Positions 22,045-34,613 of a stretch of DNA of 64,000 nt are shown in pieces (positions within the stretch are counted from its first letter, which is position 1; every line of letters begins with the position of its first letter). The stretch is taken from assembly GCA_021234155.1 (NCBI GenBank), contig JAJEKV010000052.1, positions 3,466,254 through 3,530,253 on the forward strand, given 5' to 3'. The notes below the pieces were generated by a model. It had not been told where the DNA came from, did no database searches, and was given only the letters and a program-made list of their open reading frames with translations. The stretch comes from Isoetes taiwanensis. Lineage: Eukaryota; Streptophyta; Lycopodiopsida; Isoetales; Isoetaceae. Made by a program: the position numbers and the translations under genes.

Positions 22045-23475
22045 CGTGGCGCTCGAGTCCATCACGATGCTCCCATCGTATAGATCTGGGGACTTCCCCT
22101 CCCATGGCGACTAAATCACCACGGCAAGGCCCTCCGGTCATGCTCGGACTTCGGGATGGCCAAGTTAATAGGCGAGGATCACGGAGGTGTCATTAAGCCC
22201 CACGCCCCTCTATGGGGAAATCCTATGATAGCGGAAGCATACATATACGTTAGCATCCAATCATAATGCAAATAAAATACCACCGCGAAGGGTGGCCCAT
22301 CCTTATCAACATGGCAAAGATAATCCATACATAACAACATAAAACAACACAATACGGGCAGGGCACTACCGGGCTCGGACTCCAAGGGATCAACCGCTGA
22401 CCCGGGGTCTCCAAGATATCAGCAGGCGGAGATATAACAATGGCGTTGGCTGGCATAAGACAATGGCTAGGGTTGTCCACTCCATCCGCCCCTCCCTGTG
22501 CACACTTTGCGGATAGGGCAGTATCATGCTATGGCGTGCTTGTAGCCCTCGGAGGCGCAATCCCAAGGAATCAACCTTTAGGACTGCTCGGGTTACATCT
22601 CCCGGTCAGATGAGGCAGGTCGGGGAGGCGTCCCCTCCCGGGGTATGACGGATCCCTGGGTGTGCTAGAGGATCACGTGCCCCTCGGTGAACCCGCATCC
22701 GTGCAGGCTTACTCCCCTAAATCTAAAGGTCAGCTCACCAACCCGTTCGAGCCAGGTATGCCATAAAGGCTCCCACCCTCAGGCCCGGGGAGTGTCGGAC
22801 CCATACCCAGCCCACACCACGGTGGTGGCTATAAGTCTAGCACAGCGTAGGAGTCCGTGTAGCTAGGCTTAGAAGGGACCCCACCCCCGATTCACCTTCA
22901 TACCCGTTGTTTGGTGCTGAACCACATCATAGCATCCACGGCCAGGTAGGCTCTTGTGCACAGGCCGCAAGTACAGGGTTTTAGGGGTTCTATCTAGGAG
23001 CATCTCTACTGCTAGATGGCCTTTAGGTCTCTACCCACCCCTTTAGCCCATACAACACCATAGGAACGGAAAGAACTAAGCTAATATATCCATCCATCCA
23101 TCCATAACTTGAATAGAACATAAAATAGAGATTAACCTACTCAAACAAGGGTTAATCCTACGACTAACTAGGAAAACCAAGCTATCTACACACTAACCCG
23201 TGTCCTGGCTGGAGCCATGGTCTCGGTATGGGTCCATCACACTAGGCTGGCGGGTGGTTGATGATAACTCAAGCTTGGCTGATAACTGTTGCTCCTCCTT
23301 AGCTCCCAATTCGAATTTGGGAGTCAAAATGGGGCAGGACCCCTTTTCCTAGGCCCAAAATGGAAGGTCCCCCCTGGCCAATCGATTTGGGCCAGGTGGC
23401 GCCCCCTTGTTGGTGCTAATTAACTAATTTAGATTAATTAGGGTAATTAGGCCAAATACTTTATAATTATCCACA
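22045..23475 (-). repeat. LTR (5' LTR in element orientation), copy A
   Basis: Direct repeat of 17613-19046. Just inside it, at 22028-22044, the primer-binding site is present but altered (TCGAGCAATGGTTCC-like context) compared with the clean TGGTATCAGAGC at 37583-37594. Confidence 0.85.
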
Positions 23476-23479
23476 ATGG

Positions 23480-24735
23480 ATTTATTAACATAGCTAAATA
23501 AAACCATTGTGGTTGACTTCCACTTAGACAATTACCCCCTTATATCTCAGTGACGTGTCCCGACATGCATACGTATACCGTATAAATGCCTGGAACGTCA
23601 CACACGTCGGCTTCCACCACCAGCTCAGTTTACTCTACCACATCCTGCTCCTAAACGTCGTTTGCCTTACTCCAATAGCCCACAGAACAACGAAATTTTC
23701 CTCCACCCGTTCATTTCACTCCAGCAAGGGAGGACGAGCTCAGACTCCTTCCTCCAGTTCGTTTTAGTCCTTCTCCCATAGTCCAGTACAGCGGCCTCCC
23801 GGAGGCAAATCACACCAACTCCATCCATCTCGCTACTTGATACTACACTAAGTGGGAGCAGTCAGCGCCACGCAACTCCTGTATTCTATGACACTTCAGG
23901 AGCTGATCAGCTACGTCACCAACCTCGACTACTTTTTCCCAGAGAGGGAAAGCAGCTCCCTCCAAGACCGCCCACACCAAACTCTCGGCATCTACTAGTA
24001 CACCATCTTTTGCTCCCCGTGGTCGGATGAAGAAACTCCTCATGTTGATCTCTCAAACGAGGACATAGCAAAGCCACAAGACTCTATGTTGAATTCAAAG
24101 CTCTTGCAGTGAAAACCTCGGATGAAGATGATGGAGAGTCATGTACACCGCCCCAAACGCCGCGGCACAACAAGTTGCTTTCGGGTATCCGGTTTGATCC
24201 TCGAGAGATTGAGAAAAGAATGCTTGTAGCTGTCCCACCGATAATGATGGCCCGGGAAGCCATTCGGCTAGCTAAAGTCTTGGAGGTAACAAGAGAGGAC
24301 CCACTCAATTAAAAGTGCCTTTGGATGAGAACAAATGCTGCCAATGCTTTCGATTGGGAGTTATACTTTGAAGATGGTAAAAGCGAGGAGTGGGAAGGAG
24401 AGCAAAGTCCAAAGCAAACACTGGCATCATAGATCTAGTCTGAAGTAAAGGTTCTTGCATATGACTTTGTTTTTCTTGTTGCTAATAAGTTACGTGCGGT
24501 CACTCAAACTTTTTAAAAGGTCGGCATGTGGATTAGATAAACAACCTAGAAAGGTGGCCAAAAAGATGATGATGAAAACTCACTTGTAGGCGGTGAGGAA
24601 GAAGATCATTCGAGTACATCCGGTTTTGAGAGTGAAGATGAGGATGAAGGCTCTCTTGATCGGGGACTAAATGAGTCGAGGATGACATGCATCCCGATAT
24701 TCTTTGCAAAATGTAAGTTTGTCCGATGACTCGAA
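23480..24735 (+). pseudogene. Degenerate acidic protein gene with PFWLAKVLEV motif (copy A)
   Basis: Same locus as 39025-40275, more frame breaks. RMLVAVPPIMMAREAIRLAK here replaces the clearer motif of copy B. A TATA-like GTATAAATGC lies near 23580. Confidence 0.45.
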
Positions 24736-24739
24736 CATG

Positions 24740-25900
24740 TAAAGAACAGAAAATGCAGGTGATGAGGGTTTGTCAAAATGTCCTATATTTTTGACAATTT
24801 TGTTCATAATTTTGTAAAATTTTCACAAGCTTTGAATATATCACTTGTTTGTCACTCTACTACCCTTGCTGTTTTTTTTATTGCCCCTTTTTTGCTACAC
24901 TTCATATAAGTAGCTATTTTTTGTTTCAAATTAGGAGGATGAAAATAGTTATTAAATATTTTTGCATACAAGCTATGTTCAATCAACCCCTCAAAAAGGG
25001 TACCTAAATTAGCTAAATTGTCACACTTGTCACGAACAAACCTTCAAAATGGACTTTTTTTAGGGAATCTTTCAAAGATTCCTTCTGAAGTGCGTTTAGA
25101 GCAAATAAGTGCGTTTCAATTTAAACTTTATTGAAAGAGTAGGAAAATTTCTGATTGGGTTTAAAAACTTTGCCCAACACTAATTTAGATCACACTCATT
25201 TTATCCAATTTTTTCTTTCTTATATGAGCTAAATATATCTAGTAAAAGAAACTAGGGAAAAATGACAGAATTTTGGATTTATTGGTGGCAGTTCAGAACT
25301 TGGCACGTGTTTGGCTCTTGTTTGTATCTCCTTGATGCATCGCTCTACCTAAGATTTGATTGGTCAGTGGTATACTGCAATTGGTCCATGCAAAATCATT
25401 GATGATAGTTGCACCAGACAAATGTTTTCATTCACAACCCTGTTTGATAATTTTGTTGACATGGTACAATCGTTTAAGGCCTAATTGTTATGAGCTGAGT
25501 ATTACGTAATGAGAGGAGAGAGGATAATTAACCCAATCTCAGCCCTAGATTAAATGCTATAGTTACCATGCCCACATTTTGGGCATAATTTGGGCACCTA
25601 TAAATGCGGTGTTTTTTAAAGAGTGATCCATCTTGATCTAAACTAGTTTCTTAACCAAAGGTATTACAACCCATTAATTGTCGTGGTGCAAGTTTTCATT
25701 ACATAAAAAATGTATTAGAGACGATACCATTACATTGGCATACCTTTCAATTTGTGAGATATAACCAAAGTTGAAATCTTATAATCATTTACATGCATAC
25801 TTCAAATGTTAATCCATTGCAATACCAATTATAGCCTCACGCAATTGATGGCGGGGAGGCATTCCGCCCCATAGGGGCTCTAAGGCGATGTCAGAGCCAG
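24740..25900. other. Non-coding stretch, copy A
   Basis: AT-rich sequence with no gene I can support; identical in kind to 40280-41400 in copy B. A GCCCACATTTTGGGCATAA near 25570 corresponds to CCCACATTGCTGGGCATAA in copy B and resembles, but does not equal, the Helitron end hairpin. Confidence 0.5.
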
Positions 25901-25964
25901 GGCGGGCGACGGCGAAAATGGAGCCGCAAGTGCCCGCTGAAAGTGCCTTGGTGGCATGTTGGAG

Positions 25965-27125
25965 CCTAGGTGCCATGTTTGAGCCACCTTGGCATGTTGG
26001 AGCCTATGTGGCGGGGATAGGTTAAATGCGACGCATTTAAATTATTTTTCGGACATATAAAGTCAAAAAAATATTATTTTTTTTCCCTCATTGGGAAAAA
26101 AAAAAAATCGCGATAAGCAAAATCTTGAAAAAAAAAAAAAAAATATAATAATTTTGCGTAAAAGCGATTTAAACCGCTTTACGAAAAAAATTCGGTAAGG
26201 TTTTCAAGCTTTTGCCACGAAAGTTCAAATTTTTTTATTTTTTTTTTTTTCCGGATTTTTTTGTGTAAAAAAAAATCTGTTTTGCTTACGCTGAAATTGT
26301 TTTCGCGTAAAGTTTAAACGACTATTCGCTTTTAAAAAATTAATTTTTTTTAAAGTTTCGTCAGAGCGAAAAATTCCCGATGCCAGAATTTTTTTTGCCG
26401 TATTTTTGACGTATTATACTTCAAATTTGTGTCTTATCATTCGAATAATACATATTGAGTATAAAACATATACAGTATTGAACCTATCCCTGCTACGTGG
26501 CATGTCGGTGTTGGAGCCTAGGTGGCATGTTGGAGCCCACGTGCCATGTTTGAGCCACCTTGGCATGTTGGAGCCTAGGTGGCATGTTGCAGCCCCCGTG
26601 GCATGTTTGCGGTTAGGTGGCATGTTGGAGCCCTCATGGCATGTTTGAGCCACCTTGGCATGTTTGAGCCTGGGTGGCATGTTGGAACCTAGGTGGCACA
26701 TTTGAGCCAACTTGGCATGTTAGAGCCTAGGTGGCATGTGGTGAGCGACCTTGGCTTGTTTGAGCCTAGGTGGCATCTTGTAGCCTTCGTGGCACGTTTG
26801 AGCTACCTTGGCATGTTTGATCCTAGGTGGCATGTTGGAGCCTAGGTGACATGTTTGAGCCACCTTGGCATGTTGGAGCCTAGGTGGCATGTTGTGAGCC
26901 AGCTTGGCTTGTTGGAGCCTAGGTGGCATGTTGTAGCCTGTGTGGCATGTTTGAGTTACCTTGGCATGTTTGAGCCTCTAGATGGCATGTTGGAGCCCAG
27001 GTGACATGTTTGAGCCACCTTGGTATGTTGGAGCCTAGGTGGCATGTTTGAGCCACCTTGGCATGTTGGAGCCAGCGTGGCATGTTTGAGCCACCTTGGT
27101 ATGTTGGAACCCCGGTGTAGCATGT
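25965..27125. repeat. Minisatellite GGTGGCATGTTGGAGCCTA (copy A)
   Basis: About 24-26 base units built on GGTGGCATGTTGGAGCCTA alternate with TTTGAGCCACCTTGGCATG. The core block is 26500-27125, with three units at 25955-26010 separated by the AT-rich palindrome region. The repeats are open in several frames (GGMLEPRWHV-like), which is a composition effect. Confidence 0.9.
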
Positions 27126-27779
27126 TTGAGTCCTTTAAGAAATGCCTATATGATGCCTATCTTTGGTTTTTTGTATCAATATGTCTTCTACAGTTGCCAA
27201 GTGATGGATATCTTCAAGTTTCATGCTCTACAAGCTCACACACATACATGTATGAAGTCAAATGCTAGTGAGTGTGTCAAGCATGCATACAACTCTTTTA
27301 TGCCACCATTTTGTGGCCATATTGGCATGTGGACAACTTGGTCATACATGGATTCTTAGAAAACCATAAAAAACCACACCTCAAAAAAACACTACCTTAG
27401 GAAACAACACCTTAAAAAAAAACATCCCTTCAAAACACCATACCGCCTGAGAAAATAACACATCCTTAAAAAAGAAACTACACCTCCTTAAGAAACTACA
27501 CATTCTTAAGAAAAAAAGATACAGCTCCCTAAGAAAAACTACAATATATCGTTGAAAAAACACACTTCCATATAACTACGTGTAGGTTTTTTCCAAATCT
27601 TAAAAAAATAATCCGTATTTTGTTTTTACTGTTGTTTTCAGTTGTGGACCAAATGTTGAGGTTGTAGTGATAATTTAGGTGTGTATAAATAGATATCTGA
27701 GGGAAATTGACCAAGCCATCGGCTTTGGCCTCCACCGCTTCTTCTTATTATGGCACATTTTATTAACTTTTGCAAGATG

Positions 27780-27976
27780 AACCATGAGGACCTCTACAGT
27801 GCCCTTGACTAGAAATAGAACTTGAAGACTGGCATTGACTGTCGTTGCTATGAATCCCGTCCGCTTCTATCCTGATCCCTTTGATATTGTAATCCATCTT
27901 CTATGGAATCCAGAGCATGGTTTGTTCATGATCAAAAGGATCTCGGGGCGCTTGATTGGCGATGAATTGGAATAGC
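27780..27976 (+). pseudogene. Small unknown ORF, frame-broken (copy A)
   Basis: Counterpart of 43329-43528; frames shift at CTG/CAG positions. NPVRFYPDPFDIVIHLLWNP is readable. Confidence 0.35.
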
Positions 27977-28319
27977 TTTTGAAGTTTATGTTGTTTGATC
28001 ATGCTATATTTATGCCAACAAAATCGCGCCAGGCGTGATTTGAACTACGAAAATCTAAGTTTTGTAGCCACTTGCTTGCCTTATTTATTGATAAAGCAAT
28101 AGTATTTCACTCTATAGATTTCGTAGTCGTCCATGATGGTATAAAATAATAAGCAATTTTCTACTTTTTATATTGCCAACATTCTGTCATAATATGTAGC
28201 AAAATAACAGGGGGTTCCAGGGGGATTTGATATGGATATAATTCCTGAAACCATAGGCCATATCCATAAAGCAATTCAATGGGTTATTATAAAAAAAACA
28301 TAGATTTAAGATAAAAAAT

Positions 28320-28420
28320 AGTCACGTTAGCTCACTGGTTAGATTGGTTAAAGTAGTCTTATTAGGACATTGAGTTATTTTGGTAGAGGTAGAGATTCGA
28401 GCTCTCGTATTTCATATTCT
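28320..28420 (+). repeat. SINE-like tRNA-derived head (copy A)
   Basis: An A-box-like TTAGCTCACTGG (28327-28338) and a B-box-like AGATTCGAGCTC (28392-28403) lie about 60 bases apart, as in RNA polymerase III promoters of plant SINEs. The spacing is longer than usual and no tail or target duplication is clear. Confidence 0.4.
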
Positions 28421-28753
28421 AAAACCTTAAGCGAATTCGTATAGAGGCTCGATATACCATCAAAACCTTAGGCAAACGCGTATTTGACATCTCAAAATCA
28501 TAGGCGCCCCCAGTCATAAATGAGCATAATCGAAATGAGAGGTGCCCAGAGGCTCCAACATACAGTCTGGGCCATAGGATTGACAGATCCGACGACTGTG
28601 GTAGTCCAGGGTGCACCTCGTTTAGAATATGGGTGATTTGCATCGAATTTTTGAATGCCGTTCAATTTCAACACAAAATGCATATTCCTAGGCTGAAAAT
28701 GAACTCAGTGCAAAAGTGTGGTTAATTCAGTGTAGGATGTTATCATTTTAATA

Positions 28754-31162
28754 CTAGTAATGGTGCCCAGCGTTGCTGGGCATAAATTTGGCCTGAGAAT
28801 GTTTTGGCCGCAATTAGAAGAGCTTGCAGTAATAATCCAACTTGTATTACTTACTATTATAATAAAAACTTTTGAAAGCTTTAACAACGTTTTAAAAGAA
28901 ATCTAGCTCCATGTTAGATAGTGATGCATCCGTATCTTTTGAGCTTTGAGTGGTGCTTGTTCATAGCAAGTCTGAGGGAGGAAATTGTTAAGTTGAGCAT
29001 GTTTTCTCGGTATACATTCAGATCATACCTACCTCCTCAAAATGTTGTAGTGACACACTAATGTTGAAATATAATATGTGAATATTACGGGATTGCAAGA
29101 TGAACACTAATAATGTCACTCTAGCAAAATTTAACATCATCTTACATTTGGATATTATAGTCCAAAAACTTTTCTACCCTTAAGCAAAGTTCAAAACCTG
29201 TTAATGATAGAACCAAGTCACTCTTCCATGCCATTGTGAACTCATGTTTTGTAATAGCATATGTCTAAATGCTCGAAAGTTCACACTTGATAATACCATG
29301 CATTTGAACTACATTCTAGGTGATTTGTTGTGTGTAAAGCAATGTACCTTCTATTGTATTAAAACAATTATAAAATCCACCACAACAAATTCACACATAC
29401 AACAATTTCAATTAATTGTAATCTTGGTGCCTTGTTCCAATATTTTGCAACTATTCTACTCTAAAGAGACATGTGCCCACAATTATAAAATCCACTACCA
29501 CAAATTCACACATGCAACAATTTGAATTAATTGTAATCTTGAACAATCAATATGCAATAATACCCGAATTGTGCATTTACGCTTTTCAAACTACTTACTG
29601 TGTTGGGCTGGTCGAGGATGTAACTGGCATTTGGGCCTCATACACATAGTGGGATGTCATACACTCGATAATCCGCCTTGCAGCATGGCAGTAAATGTGC
29701 AGTTAAACAACATCTTGAAAATGCATCCTTGGATACTCAAGCTTCGAGCTTTTTCTTATTTGGTCTAACAAACATCTTCTTCTTCTGGCATCTAACAGAA
29801 GAATAGTCCTGGGTTTTGCCCTTCTAAAGCATTAACTTTGGGCATATATGATTGTATAACTGTCATAAAGTCATAGTAAAAGCATAACGTATTCACTTGC
29901 CCAATTGCTGGGCATCCTGTCTCTCCTCTCACATTGCAGCGGTAGTAGGACCTGGAAAACATGTAAACATGAGAAAACCATAAGCATCATATGGCTAAAA
30001 GACGATTTCACATATGGTGTTGGTTACCTGGGATGTTGTGATCCGCTAATTTCTTTCTGGCCATATTTTCTCCATCTATATCCATCATGAAAGTGAGATT
30101 CCGTCTCTTGTTCTGAGTTTCTGGATTTTCTGTAAAACGTTGAAGAATTACATTACTTTTAGCACGACCATTTCAATGAGATGCTTACAAATTTGCAAAT
30201 GTTTGCAGACAATTGCATGTGCAAATGCGGAGTGCTGTCTGAAAATGCAGAGAGCTTATTTAAAAATATTGCAAATCTAGAAAATGGGGTGATTCTGTAG
30301 AATGCAAACCTGCCATTACCATGTCTTCCGGAAGCACTGCATCAAACACCACTGTATGATAAATGTTGATGTCGTCAACACCATTTTTCCATAGCTTCAT
30401 TGTTCTTTTGCTCATTTGTTCTGTGATCAATTGAAAGATCAGCTTGCCTTGCTAGCTCATTTAGAATTTTTGGTAGAACCCATCCACAACCAATCAAAAC
30501 CCTTCCAATCCAAGGTATCTGCAGCGATCATGCCATTTGGGATTATAGACTTTGTAATCGAACTAAAGCTCCATCATCACTTATTTATGCTCCTCTTCTA
30601 TTCATATTCTATTCTTGATGGGATCTTTGAAGCATTTGCCTCGATTGGCGAATTCATGCTACATCGGTGAATTAACATTACAATGGCAAATTGCTACTTT
30701 TCTTGTTCTTCAGTGCAAGGAAAATGACCTAAAACAATATGAAACAGAGGAAACAAAAACTTAGAACGTTCAAACCTGAATACCCGCATCAAGTAGACCA
30801 CCTCTACAGCTCACCATGCTCCTCTACAGCTATAACATCCGACATAGCCGGGCTTTCTGCTCAAGCCCGCAACCTTCGAAACCTAATCATTGCAAGCTAC
30901 TTGCGGATATTTTGCATCAAACGAAACCTAGAAATCCGCAATAAACTCGTGGTATCTTCAATAGAACAAAGGTTTGATCCGCAACAAAGGTTTGACGGGA
31001 TAGCGTAAAAACCGAGTAATGGCACCTCAGGGAAGAAATAAGACCTCCTAATCATCCGGGATCTTCTAAAAGATCCGATCGCCTCTATAGTTGTAGAGCA
31101 CCCTTTGGTCGGGCAAAATGGCGTGCCCGTTGCAAAATTAAAAACACGGCCACCGGATACCT
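28754..31162 (-). mobile_element. Helitron, non-autonomous (copy A), 5' end lost
   Basis: The 3' end on the minus strand is GCCCAGCAACGCTGGGC, ten bases, then CTAG at 28757-28754, followed by T. The body matches 1-1370. At 31163 it stops where CACTACAAAACCAAAGCC begins; the true 5' end seen at 1519 is missing here. No Rep/helicase. Confidence 0.8.
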
Positions 31163-31690
31163 CACTACAAAACCAAAGCCCCATTTACGGCGTCTATTAC
31201 GACGTTCGGGACGTCGTTGCATGCGTCGATGATCGACGTCAAAACGTCGATAAACGGCGTCTATTTCGACGTCGGGCGTCGATAAACGACATTTATGCGT
31301 GTCGCTATCGGCCGCAACAGCGGCGTCTTTAAGCGGCGACCGACGTCGTTCAACGTCGTTCGCATACACATGGGTCACCGCGCTGCTTCTTTGCCAGTGA
31401 CCGCGCCCGGCCGGGCCGGGGCGTGGCAGATGACGGCAACGTCGTTCAACGACGAAAAAAGTACACGTCATCATGTCCGATCCCAACGTGGCGTTGCCGG
31501 TAGCCACAGCCGGCCGACGCGTCGCTTACCGCGTGTGAAACGTCGTTCAACGACGTTCTCGGGCGTATTGTCACTGCTCACTGCGTGGCCGATTTGTCGC
31601 TGTCTGGCGGGCGCCATGTGGGACAACGTCGTTCAACGACGTTGCTGACGTGGCGGCCACGCAGACAACGTCGTTCAACGACGATTAAGG
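31163..31690 (+). mobile_element. Left end of a second CACTA-like element (copy A)
   Basis: Begins CACTACAAAACCAAAGCC inside Helitron sequence. The next 520 bases are packed with the odd palindrome ACGTCGTTCAACGACGT and CGTCG motifs, the expected subterminal array. The right end is not identified in the window. Confidence 0.65.
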
Positions 31691-32150
31691 AATTTTGATA
31701 AAAAAAAATATTTATTTAATATTATTCAATATGATTTAACGGACAGTTAATATTCATATTCAAAATTAACAAATATTTAATATAAATAAATATTTAGTAA
31801 TATTTATTAATATTAATATTATCAATAATATTAATAGTATTAATAAATATTAAATATGAACAAAATAAATCGAGAATAAATATTTAAAAATTTAAAAATT
31901 CGAAAAATAGAAACAAATATTGATTAAATTATATTAGTATTCAGTATCATGGTAGATAAGCATTATTGTTTAATATGTAATTAAATGTTTAATAAATCTA
32001 AGAATAAAAAAATAGAATCGAGCATAAAATTAACATAACAAAAAAATCACAAATAATAAGAACAAAGCATAAAAAATTTAAATTGAATTCAATTAATATA
32101 TTTCACAATGTAATTTGCACATTACAAAATATATTAAGTCTTTAGTTGTT
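31690..32150. other. Extremely AT-rich block; empty Helitron target site
   Basis: AATATTTATTAATATT-type sequence without genes. At 31969-31977 the sequence GTTTAATATG is the uninterrupted site into which two Helitrons inserted in copy B (after 31973 and after 31975). Confidence 0.85.
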
Positions 32151-32154
32151 GCTC

Positions 32155-33590
32155 TCTTCTTCTTCTTCTTCATTGGCTTCGTCTTCATTTACGCATTATA
32201 TTGTATCGCAACAATTAGTTCATTGTAGTCACAAATAATTATCTAATGAATGATACACACTTCATCCCCCCTTTCACGCAGCAATGGCGTACGCGATGGC
32301 CGCATGACTGCCTTGTTTGAAGGCCCTTTCGCGTTCATCTTTAGCGGTAGGGCGACAAACAAATGGCGCCTATTGAGAATGAGCACCAAAACTAATGTTA
32401 GTGTTCAACTCGAGAACCTACATTATAAACCAAATTTATACTTACAAATAGCTTATCCGTAAAGCCATAACCGCTGACCCGGTCTTATTGGCACTATGGC
32501 TGCCACTTGCTTCGTCGTACCTCGCGTCCAGCGCTGCCTTTGTTCTAGCTTCCCCTTTCTTTGATAATATGTTGGCCTTCAAACACTACAATGCAATACA
32601 AGGACTTAGTCCACATGGCATCATCTAATTATACGACTCGTGGGAGAGATGATGTACTTGAAATGCCTCATTAGTCAACGGATATAGGTCAGTGCCACTT
32701 CCTCTATCGAGACTCCTGTAGCTTTGGCAAGAGCTTTCAGCTGCTTCTTCTGATTACCTCTGCAAAATATAAATAAAATATGAGTACAATGAGGTTATAA
32801 TGAAGAACGAAAGAGCCTAATACCTGGTGGCTTTAACATGTTTACCCTGCTTTGAACAAACCTCCCTCCATGAGATCTCTCCTGACTTGAGCTCGGGATA
32901 TTCTGCTTCTAAAAGCTCCTTGATCCTCTCTTTTTCCTCATCATAGGCTCCCCGGAGTTCCATTCACCCTTGTGGACGTTATGGCAAACGCTATTTGTGA
33001 CACTATTAGCCATCTTCCAAAAATTGTCGCCATCTGCGGTCTTTGTGGCGGCAACTTCTTGCTACTACACTCAACATCGACTAACATATGAATATGTGTT
33101 AGTGAACAAAAAGGGCATAATTCAAGATGAACTCACTCATATTGAAAGAGATGCCTTCGTGGAGGTGGTGCGGTGGTGCACGATCTTTAATGAGCTTGAA
33201 GAGGAATTGCGGCCCACTCCGGACGTAAACGACGGCCGGCTCGCCCTTGGGGGGTTCATTCTCCTCGTGCTGCTCGGAACGGGCCCAAGATTGAATTCGA
33301 AGGAGTGTATGAGCTATGACGTGGAGGGTCATGGGCATTTGGACCTCCGCCTACTTTGTTCAACACCGGGGCGCAATGTCCATTTCTGCGGCGACATCCC
33401 GAATTGCAAGGCATTCCACCTATCTTCGGGGTTATCGCCTCGTTGATATCTCGGAGTTCCACGCTCTTCGTCTTCCCGGCTGGATGCGAGGTCCTTTTCC
33501 GTCTCTTCGGCGGTGGTGAGAAGAAGATCCGCCCATAACCACGACGACGAACATTATGCATAGGAAAAGAAGGACGCAACCGCATTTACA
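32155..33590 (-). pseudogene. Transposon-borne spliced gene of unknown function (copy A)
   Basis: Counterpart of 51389-52830. The readable end exon gives KRIKELLEAEYPELKSGEIS-like residues near 32890-32960. A basic stretch PPPKRRKRTSHP and GGGPNAHDPPRHSSYTPS occur at 33300-33530. Frames are broken. Confidence 0.45.
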
Positions 33591-33778
33591 CGCTACATTT
33601 AAAAACATTAGAACGTTAAAAATAAATGGTTAACTTACATTTTATCCTAGAAAAAAATCCATACCAAATCCACACAATGGTGGAGGTGGCGGTGGTGGCG
33701 AGCTAAACCCGAACGACCAACTTCGCCTCTTAAAGGCCTTTGCAGGTTTAGGGATGTCAATAAGGCTACCAAGCCATA

Positions 33779-34602
33779 TCCCTGGGTGCGCTAGAGGATA
33801 CGTGCCCCCTCAGTGACCCCCGCATCTGTACCCGACTTACTCCCCTAAATCTAAAGGTCAGCTCACCAACCCGTTCGAGCCCAGGGCGGCCATAAAGGCT
33901 CCCACCCTCCGGCCCAGGGAGTGTCAGACCCATACCCAGCCCACACACAGTGACTGACTATAAGTCTAGCACACTGTAGGAGTCCCGTAGCCACGATAGG
34001 CGGGACCCCACCCCCGATTCACCTTCATACCCGTTGTTTGGTGCTGAACCACATCATAGCATCCACGGCCAGGTAGGCTCTTGTGCACAGGCCGCAAGTA
34101 CAGGGTTTTAGGGGTTCTATCTAGGAGCATCTCTACTGCTAGATGGCCTTTAGGTCTCTACCCACCCCTTTAGCCCATACAACACCATAGGAACGGAAAG
34201 AACTAAGCTAATACATCCATCCATCCATCCATAACTTGAATAGAACATAAAATAGAGATTAACCTACTCAAACAAGGGTTAATCCTACGACTAACTAGGA
34301 AAACCAAGCTATCTACACACTAACCCGTGTCCTGGCTGGAGCCATGGTCTCGGTATGGGTCCATCACACTAGGCTGGCGGGTGGTTGATGATAACTCAAG
34401 CTTGGCTGATAACTGTTGCTCCTCCTTAGCTCCCAATTCGAATTTGGGAGTCAAAATGGGGCAGGACCCCTTTTCCTAGGCCCAAAATGGAAGGTCCCCC
34501 CTGGCCAATCGATTTGGGCCAGGTGGCGCCCCCTTGTTGGTGCTAATTAACTAATTTAGATTAATTAGGGTAATTAGGCCAAATACTTTATAATTATCCA
34601 CA
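33779..34602 (-). repeat. LTR, truncated by the duplication junction (copy B)
   Basis: Matches the part of the LTR from 18216 to 19046. Its outer 600 bases are absent because the tandem-duplication breakpoint lies inside it. Confidence 0.85.
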
Positions 34603-34613
34603 ATGTCTCCGGC

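Noticed and set aside
26414-27268. Overlapping frames reading repeats such as CHLGSNMPPRLKHAK or GGMFEPPWHV
   Set aside because: They are translations of the 24-26 base minisatellite, whose unit is free of stops in several frames; both strands are open equally.
28320-28420. Possible tRNA gene
   Set aside because: The A-box and B-box resemble a tRNA promoter but no cloverleaf with a 7-base acceptor stem can be drawn; kept only as a SINE-like head.
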